A DNA stretch of 44,418 nt from Actinomycetes bacterium. Lineage in GTDB: Bacteria > Actinomycetota > Acidimicrobiia > Acidimicrobiales > RAAP-2. This document shows, piece after piece, positions 23,916 through 33,634 of this stretch; position 1 is the stretch's first letter, and every line of letters begins with the position of its first letter. A program made the position numbers and the translations under genes. The DNA lies in NCBI GenBank assembly GCA_021799615.1, contig JAJZAC010000011.1:1-44418 (forward strand), written 5' to 3'. Below the pieces are notes generated by a model, which made no database searches, was not told the DNA's origin, and worked only from the letters and a program-made list of their open reading frames with translations.

Positions 23916-25097
23916 TCAGATGGTCCGGAGCACGGCGGCGTCACCCTGACCGCCGCCACCGCACAGGCTGACGGCGGCGGTCCCGCCGCCCCGACGCTTC
24001 AGCTCGTAGAGCGCGGTCAGGGCCAGGCGGGTGCCCGACATGCCGACCGGGTGGCCGAGGGCGATGGCCCCGCCGTTCACGTTCAGCTTGTCGTCGGGGA
24101 TACCCAGTTCGTCGGCCGAGGTGAGGCCGACGGCGGCGAACGCCTCGTTGATCTCGAACAGGTCGATGTCGCCGACCGACAGCCCGGCCTTGGCCAGCGC
24201 CTGGGCCGTCGAGCGGGCCGGCTGCGACAGCAGCGACGGGTCGGGACCCGCCACCTGGCCGTAGCTGACGAGCTCGCCGAGGGCGGTGACCCCCAGCTCC
24301 TCCGCCTTGGCCTTGGACATGACGACCACGGCGGCGCCGCCGTCGGAGATCTGGGAGGCGTTGCCGGCGGTGATGGTGCCGCTCTTGTCGAACGCCGGGC
24401 GGAGCTTGGCCAGCGAGTCGGCCGTCGTCTCGGGCCGGACACCCTCGTCGGTGTCGACCGTGATCGGGTCACCCTTGCGCTGGGGCACGAGCACGGGGAC
24501 GATCTCCTCGGCGAACTTTCCCGACTTGATGGCGGCGGCGGCCCGCTCGTGGGAGGCGGCACTGAACGCGTCCTGGCGAGCACGGGAGACGCCGTCGGCG
24601 CCGTTGTAGCGCTCGGTGCCGAGTCCCATGGCGCACTGGTCGAAGGCGCAGAACAGCCCGTCGTACATCATCGAGTCGACCAGGGTGCCGTCGCCCAACC
24701 GGTAGCCGCTGCGGGCACCGGGGAGCAGGTAGGGGGCCTGGGTCATCGACTCCATGCCGCCGGCCACCACGATCTCGGCCTCGCCGGCGTTGATGAGCAG
24801 GTCGGCCAGGTAGATGGCGTTGAGGCCCGACAGGCATACCTTGTTCACGGTGGTGGCCGGCACCGACATGGGGATGCCTGCCTTCACCGCGGCCTGGCGG
24901 GCGGTGATCTGACCGGCACCGGCCTGGATGACCTGGCCCATGAACACGTAGTCGACCTGGTCGGGCCGGACGCCGGCCCGCTCCAGCGCGGCGGCGATGG
25001 CGAACCCGCCCAGCTCGGTGGCGGCGAACCCGCCGAGCGCGCCGGACAACTTGCCGATGGGAGTGCGGGCACCAGCGACGATGACGGAACCGGGCAT
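23916..25097 (-). CDS. Acetyl-CoA acetyltransferase (thiolase)
   Basis: 393 aa, ATG at 25097 with GGAGG a few bases upstream, the usual thiolase length. Active-site residues are present: Cys88 ([10 protein letters not shown]), His in [14 protein letters not shown], and Cys in [19 protein letters not shown] supplies the oxyanion Asn-Glu motif. It condenses two acetyl-CoA to acetoacetyl-CoA, or runs in reverse. Together with the 3-hydroxybutyryl-CoA dehydrogenase at 40325 and Ccr at 25981 it fits the first steps of the ethylmalonyl-CoA pathway or polyhydroxybutyrate synthesis. It is transcribed alone and divergent from the flavin reductase. Confidence 0.95.
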   Translation of the reverse strand: MPGSVIVAGARTPIGKLSGALGGFAATELGGFAIAAALERAGVRPDQVDYVFMGQVIQAGAGQITARQAAVKAGIPMSVPATTVNKVCLSGLNAIYLADLLINAGEAEIVVAGGMESMTQAPYLLPGARSGYRLGDGTLVDSMMYDGLFCAFDQCAMGLGTERYNGADGVSRARQDAFSAASHERAAAAIKSGKFAEEIVPVLVPQRKGDPITVDTDEGVRPETTADSLAKLRPAFDKSGTITAGNASQISDGGAAVVVMSKAKAEELGVTALGELVSYGQVAGPDPSLLSQPARSTAQALAKAGLSVGDIDLFEINEAFAAVGLTSADELGIPDDKLNVNGGAIALGHPVGMSGTRLALTALYELKRRGGGTAAVSLCGGGGQGDAAVLRTI

Positions 25098-25340
25098 GGG
25101 GGACCTCCGGGGCCTCTGCGGCCCGAGTGTGACGGCGGCCCTCGTCCGGGCCGCTCCAGCGTGACACCCCAGTCTACGGGACCGGCCCGGCGCGGGAAAA
25201 CCCGCGGGTCCGGTGGGGGCACGGACCCCGGGGGGCGGGAAGGGGGCGGGAATAGGCGCCGCACCGGGTCGGTTGCACCCGTCGCCCGCCGAGCCGGGCC
25301 ACCCTCACCGTCCGCATCCCACCCAACCGGAGGATCCCCG

Positions 25341-25931
25341 ATGCCCGACCAGTCCGGCCGACCCGAGCTCCACGTCGTCGTCACCAGTACCCGACCCGGC
25401 CGGGTGGGCCTGCCGGTGGGCGAGTGGTTCGACGGTGTGGCGCGGGAGCACGGCGCCTTCGCCGTGCGCTTCGTCGACCTGGCCGAGCTCGGCCTGCCGC
25501 TCCTGGACGAGCCCAACCACCCCCGCCTCGCCCAGTACACCCGGGCCCACACCCGGGAGTGGAGCGAGATCGTGACCGCCGCCGACGCCTTCGTCTTCGT
25601 CACCCCCGAGTACAACTACGGGCTCGGCGCCGCCTTCAAGAACGCGGTGGACTACCTGTTCCACGAGTGGGCCTACAAGCCGGCGGGGTTCGTGAGCTAC
25701 GGGGGTGTCTCGGGCGGGTTGCGGGGCGTGCAGATGGCCAAGCAGGTCCTCACCACCCTGAAGGTGATGCCGATCCCCGAGGCGGTCTCCGTCCCCTTCG
25801 TGGCCCAGTTCGTGGACGACGACGGCCGGTTCCGGCCCGACGACGCCATCGCGGCATCGGCCACCGCCATGCTGGACGAGCTCCGGCGGTGGGCGGACGC
25901 CCTGGCCGTGCTGCGGGCACCGGCGACCTGA
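25341..25931 (+). CDS. NADPH-dependent FMN reductase family protein
   Basis: 196 aa, ATG with GGAGG eight bases upstream. Flavodoxin-like fold: VVVTSTRPGRVGLPVGEWF holds the phosphate-binding loop. VFVTPEYNYGLGAAFKNAVDYL is the family signature near residues 88-110, and KPAGFVSYGGVSGGLRGVQ is the next flavin contact. It should reduce flavins or quinones with NAD(P)H. It sits between the thiolase and ccr but is not obviously tied to the ethylmalonyl-CoA pathway. A gap of 49 bases separates it from ccr, which has its own promoter box. Confidence 0.9.
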   Translation: MPDQSGRPELHVVVTSTRPGRVGLPVGEWFDGVAREHGAFAVRFVDLAELGLPLLDEPNHPRLAQYTRAHTREWSEIVTAADAFVFVTPEYNYGLGAAFKNAVDYLFHEWAYKPAGFVSYGGVSGGLRGVQMAKQVLTTLKVMPIPEAVSVPFVAQFVDDDGRFRPDDAIAASATAMLDELRRWADALAVLRAPAT

Positions 25932-25966
25932 TCCGGCCGGTCGGGGCCGCCGGAGCCGGGTGGCGC

Positions 25967-25980
25967 TAGTCTCCTGGCCC
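25967..25980 (+). promoter_or_regulatory. -10 box of the ccr operon (leaderless)
   Basis: TAGTCT (25967-25972) is followed by eight bases and the ATG at 25981. No Shine-Dalgarno sequence is present. The same spacing occurs at dnaX and the acyl-CoA carboxylase gene. Confidence 0.5.
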
Positions 25981-27321
25981 ATGCAGGAGATCCTCGACGC
26001 CATCCTCGCCGGTGCCACGGGTGACGAGCTCGCGGCCGTGCCCCTCCCCGACTCCTACCGAGCCGCACTGGTGCGCCGGGAAGACGCCGACATGTTCGAG
26101 GGGGTGGCCTCCGAGGACAAGGACCCGAGGAAGTCGCTCCGGGTGGAGGAGGTGGCCGTCCCCGAGCTCGCCCCCGACGAGGCGTACATCGCCGTGATGG
26201 CCAGCGCCATCAACTTCAACACGGTGTGGACGTCGATCTTCGAGCCACTGCCCACCTTCGGCTTCCTCGACCGCCTGGGCCGCGAAGGACGCTGGGGGGC
26301 CCGTCACGCCCTGCCGTACCACGTCGTCGGCTCCGACGCCGCCGCCGTGGTCCTGCGGGTCGGCTCCGCGGTGCGCAATTGGAAGCCGGGCGACAAGGTC
26401 ACCATCCACTGCAACTACGTCGACGACCAGGACCCGTCCGCCCACGACGACTCCATGCTTGCCGCCAACCAGCGGATCTGGGGATTCGAGACGAACTTCG
26501 GGGGGCTGGCCGACCTGGCCGTGGTGAAGGCCAACCAGCTGATGCCCAAGCCGACCCACCTCTCGTGGGAGGAGGCGGCCGTCAACGCGCTGTGCAACTC
26601 CACCTCCTACCGCATGATCGTGTCCCGGAACGGGGCGGGGATGAAGCAGGGCGACAAGGTGCTCGTCTGGGGTGCCTCGGGCGGCCTCGGCGCGTTCGCC
26701 GTCCAGTACGTGCTGAACGGTGGCGGGATCCCCGTCGGGGTGGTCTCCTCACCGGAGAAGGCCGAGCTGCTGCACGATCTCGGTGTCGAGGCCGTCATCG
26801 ACCGCAAGGCGGCCGGCTACCGGTTCTGGAAGGACGAGCACACCCAGGACGAGTCGGAGTGGCGCCGGCTGGGCAAGGACATCCGGGCTCTGGTGGGCGA
26901 CGACGTCGACATCGTCTTCGAGCACCCGGGGCGCCAGACCATGGGGGCTTCGGTCTTCGTGGCCAAGCGGGCCGGCACCATCGTCACCTGCGCCGCCACC
27001 TCGGGCTACATGATCGAGTACGACAACCGCCACCTGTGGATGAAGCTGAAGAGCATCAAGGGCTCCCACTTCGCCAACTACCGCGAGGCGTGGGACGCCA
27101 ACCAGCTGGTGTGCGACGGCAAGATCCTCCCGCCGTTGTCCGCCGTCTTCGACCTCGACCACGTGGGCGAGGCCGCGTACCAGGTCCACCACAACCTCCA
27201 CGAGGGCAAGATCGGCGTGTTGTGCCTGGCCCCCGCCGAGGGCATGGGCATCGACGATCCCGAGCTCCGGGAGCGCGTCGGCGAGGACCGCATCACCCTG
27301 TTCCGGAGGCACGACGCATGA
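25981..27321 (+). CDS. ccr: Crotonyl-CoA carboxylase/reductase
   Basis: 446 aa, ATG at 25981. A medium-chain reductase with the characteristic N-terminus of Ccr (EILDAILAG...). The carboxylation pocket residues known from Kitasatospora Ccr are all present: Asn in INFNTVW (residues 78-80), Phe169-Glu170 in WGFET, and His363 in KGSHFANY. VWGASGGLGAFAVQY is the NADPH fold. It turns crotonyl-CoA, CO2 and NADPH into ethylmalonyl-CoA, the defining step of the ethylmalonyl-CoA pathway. The epimerase follows with an ATGA overlap, so the two act in sequence. Presence of the CO2-binding set argues against a plain enoyl reductase. Confidence 0.96.
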   Translation: MQEILDAILAGATGDELAAVPLPDSYRAALVRREDADMFEGVASEDKDPRKSLRVEEVAVPELAPDEAYIAVMASAINFNTVWTSIFEPLPTFGFLDRLGREGRWGARHALPYHVVGSDAAAVVLRVGSAVRNWKPGDKVTIHCNYVDDQDPSAHDDSMLAANQRIWGFETNFGGLADLAVVKANQLMPKPTHLSWEEAAVNALCNSTSYRMIVSRNGAGMKQGDKVLVWGASGGLGAFAVQYVLNGGGIPVGVVSSPEKAELLHDLGVEAVIDRKAAGYRFWKDEHTQDESEWRRLGKDIRALVGDDVDIVFEHPGRQTMGASVFVAKRAGTIVTCAATSGYMIEYDNRHLWMKLKSIKGSHFANYREAWDANQLVCDGKILPPLSAVFDLDHVGEAAYQVHHNLHEGKIGVLCLAPAEGMGIDDPELRERVGEDRITLFRRHDA

Positions 27322-27728
27322 CCGAGCCGCTGCTGACCGAGATCGACCACGTCGCCATCGCCGTCTCCGACCTGGAGGGGGCCATCGCCTACTACCGCGA
27401 CACCTTCGGTGCCGAGGTCGTTCACCGCGAACGGGTGGACTCCGATGGCGTCGAGGAGGCGCTCATCAAGGTGGCCGACAGCTACATCCAGCTCCTCACA
27501 CCGACGACCGACACCTCGCCCGTGGCCAAGTACCTGGCCAACAAGGGCGAGGGACTCCACCACGTCGGTTACCGGGTGGCCGACTGCGCGGCCGCCCTCC
27601 AGTCCGTGAAGGACCACGGGGGCCGCACCATCGACGAGGCGCCCCGCCCCGGGTCCCGGGGGACGACGGTGGCCTTCGTCCACCCGAAGGGTGCCTTCGG
27701 AACCCTGATCGAGCTGGTCCAGGAGTAG
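27318..27728 (+). CDS. Ethylmalonyl-CoA/methylmalonyl-CoA epimerase
   Basis: 136 aa, ATG in an ATGA overlap with ccr. A vicinal-oxygen-chelate fold of two beta-alpha-beta-beta-beta units. Metal ligands are visible: His in EIDHVAIAV, Gln in SYIQLL, His in LHHVGY, Glu in LIELVQE. These match methylmalonyl-CoA epimerases. In the ethylmalonyl-CoA pathway one enzyme epimerises both ethylmalonyl- and methylmalonyl-CoA. The coupling to ccr, rather than to a methylmalonyl mutase, favours the ethylmalonyl role. Confidence 0.94.
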   Translation: MTEPLLTEIDHVAIAVSDLEGAIAYYRDTFGAEVVHRERVDSDGVEEALIKVADSYIQLLTPTTDTSPVAKYLANKGEGLHHVGYRVADCAAALQSVKDHGGRTIDEAPRPGSRGTTVAFVHPKGAFGTLIELVQE

Positions 27729-27732
27729 GCCG

Positions 27733-28527
27733 GTGGAGGTCTCCGGCTTCGACCCCGGGACCGCCGCACGGCTCGGCACCTACGTCTACCTGCTCGTCGA
27801 CCCCCAGACGGGGCGACCGTTCTATGCCGGTCGCGGGCGTAAGGACCGCTGCTTCCGGCACGTGGCCGCCGCCCGGGACACGCCAGAGCCGAGTGCCGAG
27901 CCGGGTGCCGAGCCGGGAGGCGACAATGCGGAGGGTGCCGCGGCGGTCCCACCGGCCCGGTTCCCCCAGCTCGACCGCATCCGGGCCATCGAGGCCGCCG
28001 GTCGCCAGGTGCGCATCGACGTGCTGCGATGGGGGCTGCGCCCGGGCGAGGCGCTCCTGGTCGAGGCTGCGGTGCGGGAGGCGCTGGGCCTGCACGGGCC
28101 CGACCACGTCGACGCCCGTACGGCCCTTGCGCCCGCCCGGACGCCGGCGTCCGTCCTCGACGCCCGCCTGGCCCGGCCGGTGCGGATCAAGCGCCAGCAT
28201 CCGGTGGTCCTGCTGCGTCTGGCTGCCGGGACGGTGGACCCCGGAGCGGCGCTGGCCGGTCCGTGGCGCGTCGGGCGCCGGTGGGCTGACGCCGGGGCGC
28301 CCCGGGCGCCGCGCTGGGCCCTCGGGGTCGACGACGGACGGGTGGTTGCCGCCGGGAGGATCGAACGGTGGGACGACGCCGGCGGCGGCCGGTTCCTCCT
28401 CGCCTCCGTGTCCGACCCGGTGGTGGCCGACCGGTACGTCGGCCGGTCCGTCGCCGCCTACCTGGCGCCGGGGGCGTCCATCGCCTACGTGTGGTGCGGC
28501 CCCCACTGGGTCAACGCACCCGGCTGA
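27733..28527 (+). CDS. GIY-YIG domain protein, LEM-3/ANKLE1-like type
   Basis: 264 aa, GTG start; GGAG in the end of the epimerase gene provides a site about eight bases upstream. Residues 16-46 (YVYLLVDPQTGRPFYAGRGR) resemble the GIY-YIG variant of LEM-3 and ANKLE1 nucleases. There YVYxLxDP and PFYxGxG replace the classical pair, and a conserved Arg follows (KDRCFRHV). A candidate catalytic Glu sits in ALLVEAAVREALG. An Ala/Pro/Glu-rich loop at about 50-75 interrupts the domain. The C-terminal half is unassigned and may be beta-rich. It sits four bases after the epimerase, probably in the same transcript, without a visible metabolic link. Nuclease activity is inferred. Confidence 0.7.
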   Translation: MEVSGFDPGTAARLGTYVYLLVDPQTGRPFYAGRGRKDRCFRHVAAARDTPEPSAEPGAEPGGDNAEGAAAVPPARFPQLDRIRAIEAAGRQVRIDVLRWGLRPGEALLVEAAVREALGLHGPDHVDARTALAPARTPASVLDARLARPVRIKRQHPVVLLRLAAGTVDPGAALAGPWRVGRRWADAGAPRAPRWALGVDDGRVVAAGRIERWDDAGGGRFLLASVSDPVVADRYVGRSVAAYLAPGASIAYVWCGPHWVNAPG

Positions 28528-28585
28528 CCGCCCGGCGCCGGCGGCCCCGCCGAGCGAGGGAGCCTCTGGGTGCCGGCCGGCGTGG

Positions 28586-30511
28586 TCAGCTGGCGGGTGA
28601 GCCGGCCGGCGGGCCGTTGGGATCGGCCGAGGGCGGTCCGAGCAGCGACGCCATGAGCACCGAGAGCACCGTGGCGAGGGAGCGGTCCTTGGCTGGCGCC
28701 GAGGACGCCCCCAGCGCGATGAGGAACGTGTCGAGTTGGGTGCGGGCCTGGGGCTCGGGCAACGGCGCCAGTGCGGGCGCCTGCTGGGTGGCGGCCGGCG
28801 GCGTGCCCGAGCCGTCGTAGACGGGGTTCGAGGTGAGCAGGGCCAGGCGGGCCGTGTCGAGCGGCCCGTTCTGGGCCAGGTGGCCGCCGGACGGCACCGG
28901 GGGTCGGTAGACGCCCCAGCCGTTGGCGCACGGTCCCGACGCCGACCCGCAGTTCTCCTTCCACGTCCAGAAGACGGTCCCGACGCGGGCCTGGCGCTGG
29001 GCGGCGACCATCCCGGCCAGGATGGTGCTGTCGCTCGACGGCGGGTCGCCGAACTCGGTCACCAGCAGGGCGGCGCCGAGCGACGCCGCCTCCGCCTCGG
29101 CGGTGGCGTAGCCGAACGTGTACGACGGCGGGTACTGGGGACCGGAGGCTGCCACCCCGCCGAGCAGGGTGTCCAGGGTGAAGACGTGGGTGTAGATGTG
29201 GGGGGCGAAGACCAGGTCCGGGTACTGGCTGAAGGGGTGGGCGGCCAGCGCCGCCCCGGTGGAGAGCTGGGGGGAGAAGTCGGCCTGGTTCCGGTAGCCG
29301 GTCGGCTCGAACAGGATCATCTGCGAGTGGACCAGCACTGGACCGGGCGGGTAGGCGCACGGGTCGACCTCGGCGGGCACCTGGGGGACCACCGTCCGGT
29401 GCAGGGCGGCCTCGGCCGCCGTCCCCGACGGGTCGTCCGCCGGGCACGTGGGCTTGCCGTCGCGCACCCCGGTGAGGGCCTCGATGGCCCGCTCGGTGAA
29501 CGGCAGGAGCTGCTGGTCCGAGAAGTCGTACAGGTTGGCCAGGGGAAGAGGGGCGGAGCTCCCGGGCAGGGGCTCGTTCATCACCTCGTAGCCGAGCACG
29601 GCGGGGTTCCCGGCGAACCGGCGGGCCAGTGCCTCGAGGGCGCCGATGTAGTGGTCCTGGAGCCCTGTCCCGGGGGCTTCGCCCTGGGGTCCGGGCACCG
29701 TCCGGTTGTCCCAGAAGTTGAGAAACGCCTCGGCGCCGGCCAGGTTCAGCTGGCTCTGGCCGTCGGCGCCACAGCTCGGCTTCCCGTCGGTGAACACCGC
29801 CCACGCCGGGGCACCGTCCTGGCCGTCGGCCGGGGTGCAGCCCGGCGGGGGCGCCTGCTGGGGGACCGACGCGTCGGCCGGTGAGGTGAGGAAGCGGGAG
29901 TAGCCATCCTGGTGCATGTCGAGGATGACGCGGATGCCCTGCTGGCGTGCCCACCCCACCACCTGGGCGATCCGGTCGAGGAAGGTCGTCGAGTACGTGC
30001 CCGCCGTCGGCTCCAGCTCGCTCCAGTTGATGGTGAGGCGCACCAGGTCGAACCCGGCCGCCCGCATCTGGGCGAAGTCGTCCTGGGAGCCGGGGGCGGT
30101 CGACTGCCGGGCCGGGGACGTGGCCGCCTGGACCTCGCAGAGGGGCGGGTCGGGGGCACGGCTGTCGTTCGCCGGGCACCGGCCGTCGTAGGCGGCGGGG
30201 TCGATCGGGTAGTGGGGGGTGGTGCCGACGGCGCCCGAGTAGGCCTGGTCCTCGAACCCGCTGGCCGCCACCCCCCGCAGGATCACCCGCTGCCCGGCCG
30301 CGTTCGCCAGGTAGGGGACGGCGGCGGCCGAGCCGGCGGTCGCACCGGACGGGTGGACGACGTGGAGGGGGGCCAGCGCACCGGTCGGGCCGGTGCCACC
30401 CGGTGGCGTCGCCGGGCTCCCGGCGCCGCCGCACCCGGCGAGCAGGCCGGCCAGCACGATCGTGGCCGCACCGGCCGCCCCCCACCGTCTCCCCGTCGCC
30501 GCAGCTCGCAT
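28586..30511 (-). CDS. Glycoside hydrolase family 5 lipoprotein (endoglycoceramidase-like)
   Basis: 641 aa, ATG at 30511. Residues 1-27 are a lipoprotein signal with lipobox LAGC. A beta/alpha barrel follows with GH5 landmarks: [26 protein letters not shown], the acid/base Glu in YEVMNEP and the nucleophile Glu in LVTEFGDP. The DMHQD pattern and large loops between strands resemble endoglycoceramidase-type GH5 enzymes. The mature protein should sit on the outer face of the cell membrane and cleave glycolipids or related glycosides. The C-terminal 80 residues are Pro/Ala-rich and unassigned. It diverges from the acyl-CoA carboxylase gene across 88 bp. Confidence 0.9.
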   Translation of the reverse strand: MRAAATGRRWGAAGAATIVLAGLLAGCGGAGSPATPPGGTGPTGALAPLHVVHPSGATAGSAAAVPYLANAAGQRVILRGVAASGFEDQAYSGAVGTTPHYPIDPAAYDGRCPANDSRAPDPPLCEVQAATSPARQSTAPGSQDDFAQMRAAGFDLVRLTINWSELEPTAGTYSTTFLDRIAQVVGWARQQGIRVILDMHQDGYSRFLTSPADASVPQQAPPPGCTPADGQDGAPAWAVFTDGKPSCGADGQSQLNLAGAEAFLNFWDNRTVPGPQGEAPGTGLQDHYIGALEALARRFAGNPAVLGYEVMNEPLPGSSAPLPLANLYDFSDQQLLPFTERAIEALTGVRDGKPTCPADDPSGTAAEAALHRTVVPQVPAEVDPCAYPPGPVLVHSQMILFEPTGYRNQADFSPQLSTGAALAAHPFSQYPDLVFAPHIYTHVFTLDTLLGGVAASGPQYPPSYTFGYATAEAEAASLGAALLVTEFGDPPSSDSTILAGMVAAQRQARVGTVFWTWKENCGSASGPCANGWGVYRPPVPSGGHLAQNGPLDTARLALLTSNPVYDGSGTPPAATQQAPALAPLPEPQARTQLDTFLIALGASSAPAKDRSLATVLSVLMASLLGPPSADPNGPPAGSPAS

Positions 30512-30585
30512 GGGGCGATCCTGCCACGGCGGCCCGCCCCGGAACCGTGATGCGGCGCCCGACGGAGGGCCCGCCGACGGTCCGG

Positions 30586-30599
30586 TAGCCTCGGAGCCC
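30586..30599 (+). promoter_or_regulatory. -10 box of the acyl-CoA carboxylase operon (leaderless)
   Basis: TAGCCT (30586-30591), eight bases, then ATG at 30600. No ribosome binding site is present. Confidence 0.5.
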
Positions 30600-32156
30600 A
30601 TGGATCACCCGATGACCCAACGACTGCAGGAGCTGGCCGAGCGGCGGGAACAGGCCCTGCACGCCGGCGCTCCCCACGCCATCGAGCGCCACCATGCCAA
30701 GGGCAAGATGACCGCCCGCGAGCGGATCGAGTACCTCCTCGACGAGGGCTCGTTCCAGGAGCTCGACATGCTGGCCCGCCACCGGGCCCACGGGATGGGC
30801 CTGGAGGACAACCGGCCCTACACCGACGGCGTGATCACCGGGTTCGGCACCATCGACGGCCGCAAGGTGTGCGTGTTCAGCCAGGACTTCACCGTCTTCG
30901 GCGGCGCGCTCGGCGAGGTGTTCGCCGAGAAGATCCACAAGGTGATGGACCTGGCCGCGTCGATCGGCGTCCCCATGATCGGCCTCAACGACGGCGCCGG
31001 TGCCCGCATCCAGGAGGGGGTCGTCTCCCTCCACTCCTACGGCGGCATCTTCCACCGCAACGCCCAGGCCTCGGGCGTGATCCCCCAGATCAGCGTGATC
31101 CTCGGGCCGTGTGCCGGCGGGGCCGTCTACAGCCCGGCCATGACCGACTTCATCTTCATGGTCCAGGGCACCAGCCACATGTTCATCACCGGCCCCGACG
31201 TGGTGAAGACCGTCACCGGCGAAGACGTCACCCTCGAGGAGCTGGGCGGGGCCATGAGCCACGCCACCAAGTCGGGCGTGGCCGCCTTCGTCGCCCCCGA
31301 CGAGAAGTCCTGCCTCGACGACGTCAAGTACCTGCTGTCGTTCCTGCCGTCGAACAACCTGGAGGAGGCGCCCGTCGTCGACAGCGGCGACGACCCCGAC
31401 CGCCTCACCCCCGAGCTCGTCGAGCTCATGCCGGCCTCGCCCAACCAGCCCTACGACATGAAGAAGGTCATCGAGGCGGTGGTCGACGACGGGGAGTTCT
31501 TCGAGGTCAACCACCACTGGGCCATGAACCTGGTGTGCGGGTTCGCCCGGATCGACGGGCGCGCCGTCGGCATCGTGGGCAACCAGCCCCAGATGCTGGC
31601 CGGCGTGCTCGACATCGACGCCTCGGAGAAGGGCGCCCGCTTCGTCCGCACGTGCGACTCCTTCAACATCCCTCTGGTGACCTTCGTCGACGTGCCCGGG
31701 TTCATGCCGGGCACCGACCAGGAGTACGGCGGGATCATCCGGCACGGGGCCAAGCTGCTCTACGCCTACTGCGAGTCGACGGTGCCCCGGGTGCAGATCA
31801 TCACTCGCAAGGCGTACGGGGGTGCGTACGTGGTCATGAACTCGAAGTCGATCGGCGCCGACCTGGCGTACGCCTGGCCGTCGGCCGAGCTGGCGGTCAT
31901 GGGCCCGGAGGGCGCCGTCGAGATCGTCTACCGCCGGGAGCTGGCCGAAGCGACCGATCCCGTCGCTCGCCGCCGCGAACTGGTCGAGGAGTACACCGAG
32001 CGCTACGCGAACCCGTACGCGGCCGCCGAACGGGGCTACGTCGACGACGTCATCGACCCGGCCGACACCCGCCGGGTCCTGGTGCGCAGTCTGGCCCTGC
32101 TCGACTCCAAGCGCGAGGAGCTGCCCCGCCGCAAGCACGGGAACATGCCGCTGTGA
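30600..32156 (+). CDS. Acyl-CoA carboxylase carboxyltransferase (beta) subunit, propionyl-CoA type
   Basis: 518 aa, ATG at 30600. Two crotonase-fold halves are present. The first has [14 protein letters not shown] and [16 protein letters not shown]; the second has [28 protein letters not shown] and [13 protein letters not shown]. These are the oxyanion glycine pairs of PccB/AccD5 proteins, and NMPL ends the protein in the usual way. It moves CO2 from carboxybiotin to acyl-CoA, most likely propionyl-CoA, giving methylmalonyl-CoA. The biotin-carrying alpha subunit is not in the window. A small epsilon-like gene overlaps its stop (GTGA). Confidence 0.95.
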   Translation: MDHPMTQRLQELAERREQALHAGAPHAIERHHAKGKMTARERIEYLLDEGSFQELDMLARHRAHGMGLEDNRPYTDGVITGFGTIDGRKVCVFSQDFTVFGGALGEVFAEKIHKVMDLAASIGVPMIGLNDGAGARIQEGVVSLHSYGGIFHRNAQASGVIPQISVILGPCAGGAVYSPAMTDFIFMVQGTSHMFITGPDVVKTVTGEDVTLEELGGAMSHATKSGVAAFVAPDEKSCLDDVKYLLSFLPSNNLEEAPVVDSGDDPDRLTPELVELMPASPNQPYDMKKVIEAVVDDGEFFEVNHHWAMNLVCGFARIDGRAVGIVGNQPQMLAGVLDIDASEKGARFVRTCDSFNIPLVTFVDVPGFMPGTDQEYGGIIRHGAKLLYAYCESTVPRVQIITRKAYGGAYVVMNSKSIGADLAYAWPSAELAVMGPEGAVEIVYRRELAEATDPVARRRELVEEYTERYANPYAAAERGYVDDVIDPADTRRVLVRSLALLDSKREELPRRKHGNMPL

Positions 32157-32383
32157 CCGGGCCGGCGGCCCACGAGGCACCGGCCTCCCCGGCGCTGGGC
32201 CTGCGGCCGCGACCGGCCCCCCATCCGGCGGTGCTGGCCGCCGTCGCGGCGGCCGCCGACGCGGTGCTGGCACCGGTCGTCGTGGCGGCCCAACCTCCCC
32301 GGACCTCCCGACCGGCGTGGCGCTTCAGCGGTCGGTGGTGGGCGAGGCCGGTGGCGGCCCGCCGTGACCGGCCTTCTGTCTGA
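32153..32383 (+). CDS. Probable acyl-CoA carboxylase epsilon-like small subunit
   Basis: 76 aa, GTG start overlapping the beta-subunit stop as GTGA. The sequence starts Ala/Pro-rich, has one Ala/Val-rich helix ([18 protein letters not shown]) and ends with a Trp/Arg-rich tail ([12 protein letters not shown]). Size, position after the beta subunit and the WRFSGRWW ending fit small accessory subunits of actinobacterial acyl-CoA carboxylases. Similarity at this length is hard to judge by eye. Its last 59 bases lie antisense to the end of the acyl carrier protein gene. Confidence 0.6.
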   Translation: MTGPAAHEAPASPALGLRPRPAPHPAVLAAVAAAADAVLAPVVVAAQPPRTSRPAWRFSGRWWARPVAARRDRPSV

Positions 32384-32657
32384 CCGGCTGTCCGTCACTG
32401 CGGGCTCGGGGCGGTGCGGTGGCGGCCACCAGGTAGGAGACGCACCCCTCGACCGTGGTGAGCTGCGGGTAGTCGCGCTCGGGGATCTCGATCCCCGTGG
32501 CCTCGTACAGACCGACCACCAGGTTGAGAACGTCGATGGAGTCCAGGTCGAATGCCTCCTGGAGAGTCTCGTCGGGGCCGACGGCGTCGAGATCGGCCCC
32601 CGGAGCGATCTGGTGCAGGGTGGTGCCGAGCAGCGTGCGGGCCTCGTCGCGGTTCAC
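32325..32657 (-). CDS. Acyl carrier protein linked to a 2-oxoacid dehydrogenase operon
   Basis: 110 aa, GTG start overlapping the E2 stop (GTGA). Residues 1-82 are a four-helix acyl carrier domain with the phosphopantetheine serine at Ser40 (FDLDSIDVLNLVVGL) and the usual acidic helix II. The final 28 residues are a disordered basic tail outside the fold. It is the last gene of the E1alpha-E1beta-E2 operon. A dedicated carrier protein in such an operon is unusual and suggests that the acyl group is passed to this carrier or that the cluster makes a special acyl-ACP. Its 3' end overlaps the convergent epsilon-like gene by 59 bases. Confidence 0.88.
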   Translation of the reverse strand: MNRDEARTLLGTTLHQIAPGADLDAVGPDETLQEAFDLDSIDVLNLVVGLYEATGIEIPERDYPQLTTVEGCVSYLVAATAPPRARSDGQPVRQKAGHGGPPPASPTTDR

Positions 32658-33634
32658 AGCTCGTCCGGTCGCTGGAGCAGGCGGTCGATCTCGGCCAGGT
32701 ACCGGCCGCCGCGGCGCCCGTCGCTGACCCGGTGGTCGGCGGCCAGGGTGGCGGTGACGGCCGTACGGGCGACCACCTGGCCATCGGCGACCATCGGCCG
32801 CTCGGCGACCCGGCCGAAGCCGACCAACGCCACCTGCGGCGGGAAGATCACCCCGTGGACGAGGTCGACCCCCCGGTCGCCGAGGTTCGTCACCGTGAGC
32901 GTCGGCCCGGCGAGATCCGAGGCCCGGAGCACGCCGGTGCGGGCCCGCCCCACCAGGTCGCGCAGCGTGGCCAGCAGTTCGTCGAGCGTGCGGTCCTGGG
33001 CCTCGCGGATGGCCGGGACGACGAGCCCACCGCCACGCAGCGAGATGGCCACGCCCAGGTGGACGGAGGGGCTGGCGGTGAAGGCACCGGCGGTGAAGGT
33101 GCCGTTCACCTCGGGCACCGCGGCGACGGCCCGGGCCGTCGCCGCCAGGAGGAGGGCGCTCATGACGAGCCGGCCCGTCACGGGCCTGGACGCGTTGACA
33201 TCGTCGAGCCAGGCCCGGGCCCGCGACAGGTCGATGGTGGTGGCCAGGTAGTAGTGGGGGATCTCACGCTTCGACCGGGCCACGAGGGAGCCGACGGCGT
33301 GGCGGAGCCTGGCCGTGCGGTCCTCCGCAGCTCCGGGACCGGATACCTCCGGCGCCGGGGATGCCGGAGCGGAGGCGGAACCCGGTCCGGCCGCAGCCGG
33401 GGCGGGGGCGATCCGGGCCAGCACGGTGCCGACCGGCACCTCACGGCCCTCGGGGACGACCAGCTCCGCCACGGTCCCGTCCTCGAACACCTCCACCTCG
33501 ATCTCCGACTTCTCGGTATCGACCACCGCCACCACGTCGCCCCGGTGCACGGTGTCCCCCGGGCGCACCAGCCACCGGGTCACGGTGCCGACGTCCATGT
33601 CGGCACCGAGGGACGGCATGGTGAAGGCGCCCAT
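32654..33634 (-). CDS. Short dihydrolipoamide acyltransferase (E2) lacking the E3-binding domain
   Basis: 326 aa, ATG at 33634 sharing one base with the E1beta stop (TGATG). Residues 1-76 are a lipoyl domain with the lipoylated Lys42 (DTEKSEIEVEV). An Ala/Pro linker of about 40 residues follows. Residues 118-326 are the catalytic domain with His301 in the DHRVSDG motif (normal HxxxDG with DHR). The peripheral subunit-binding domain normally between linker and core is missing: no SPxARRLAxExGxDL-like segment is present. The enzyme transfers acyl from lipoamide to CoA. Loss of the E3-binding domain and absence of an E3 gene suggest E3 is recruited in another way or the complex works differently. 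Confidence 0.88.
   Translation of the reverse strand: MGAFTMPSLGADMDVGTVTRWLVRPGDTVHRGDVVAVVDTEKSEIEVEVFEDGTVAELVVPEGREVPVGTVLARIAPAPAAAGPGSASAPASPAPEVSGPGAAEDRTARLRHAVGSLVARSKREIPHYYLATTIDLSRARAWLDDVNASRPVTGRLVMSALLLAATARAVAAVPEVNGTFTAGAFTASPSVHLGVAISLRGGGLVVPAIREAQDRTLDELLATLRDLVGRARTGVLRASDLAGPTLTVTNLGDRGVDLVHGVIFPPQVALVGFGRVAERPMVADGQVVARTAVTATLAADHRVSDGRRGGRYLAEIDRLLQRPDEL

Noticed and set aside
28485-32273. A 1262-codon open frame on the minus strand
   Set aside because: It crosses the GH5 gene in another frame and runs antisense to the carboxylase. Its product has no motif and an abnormal composition.
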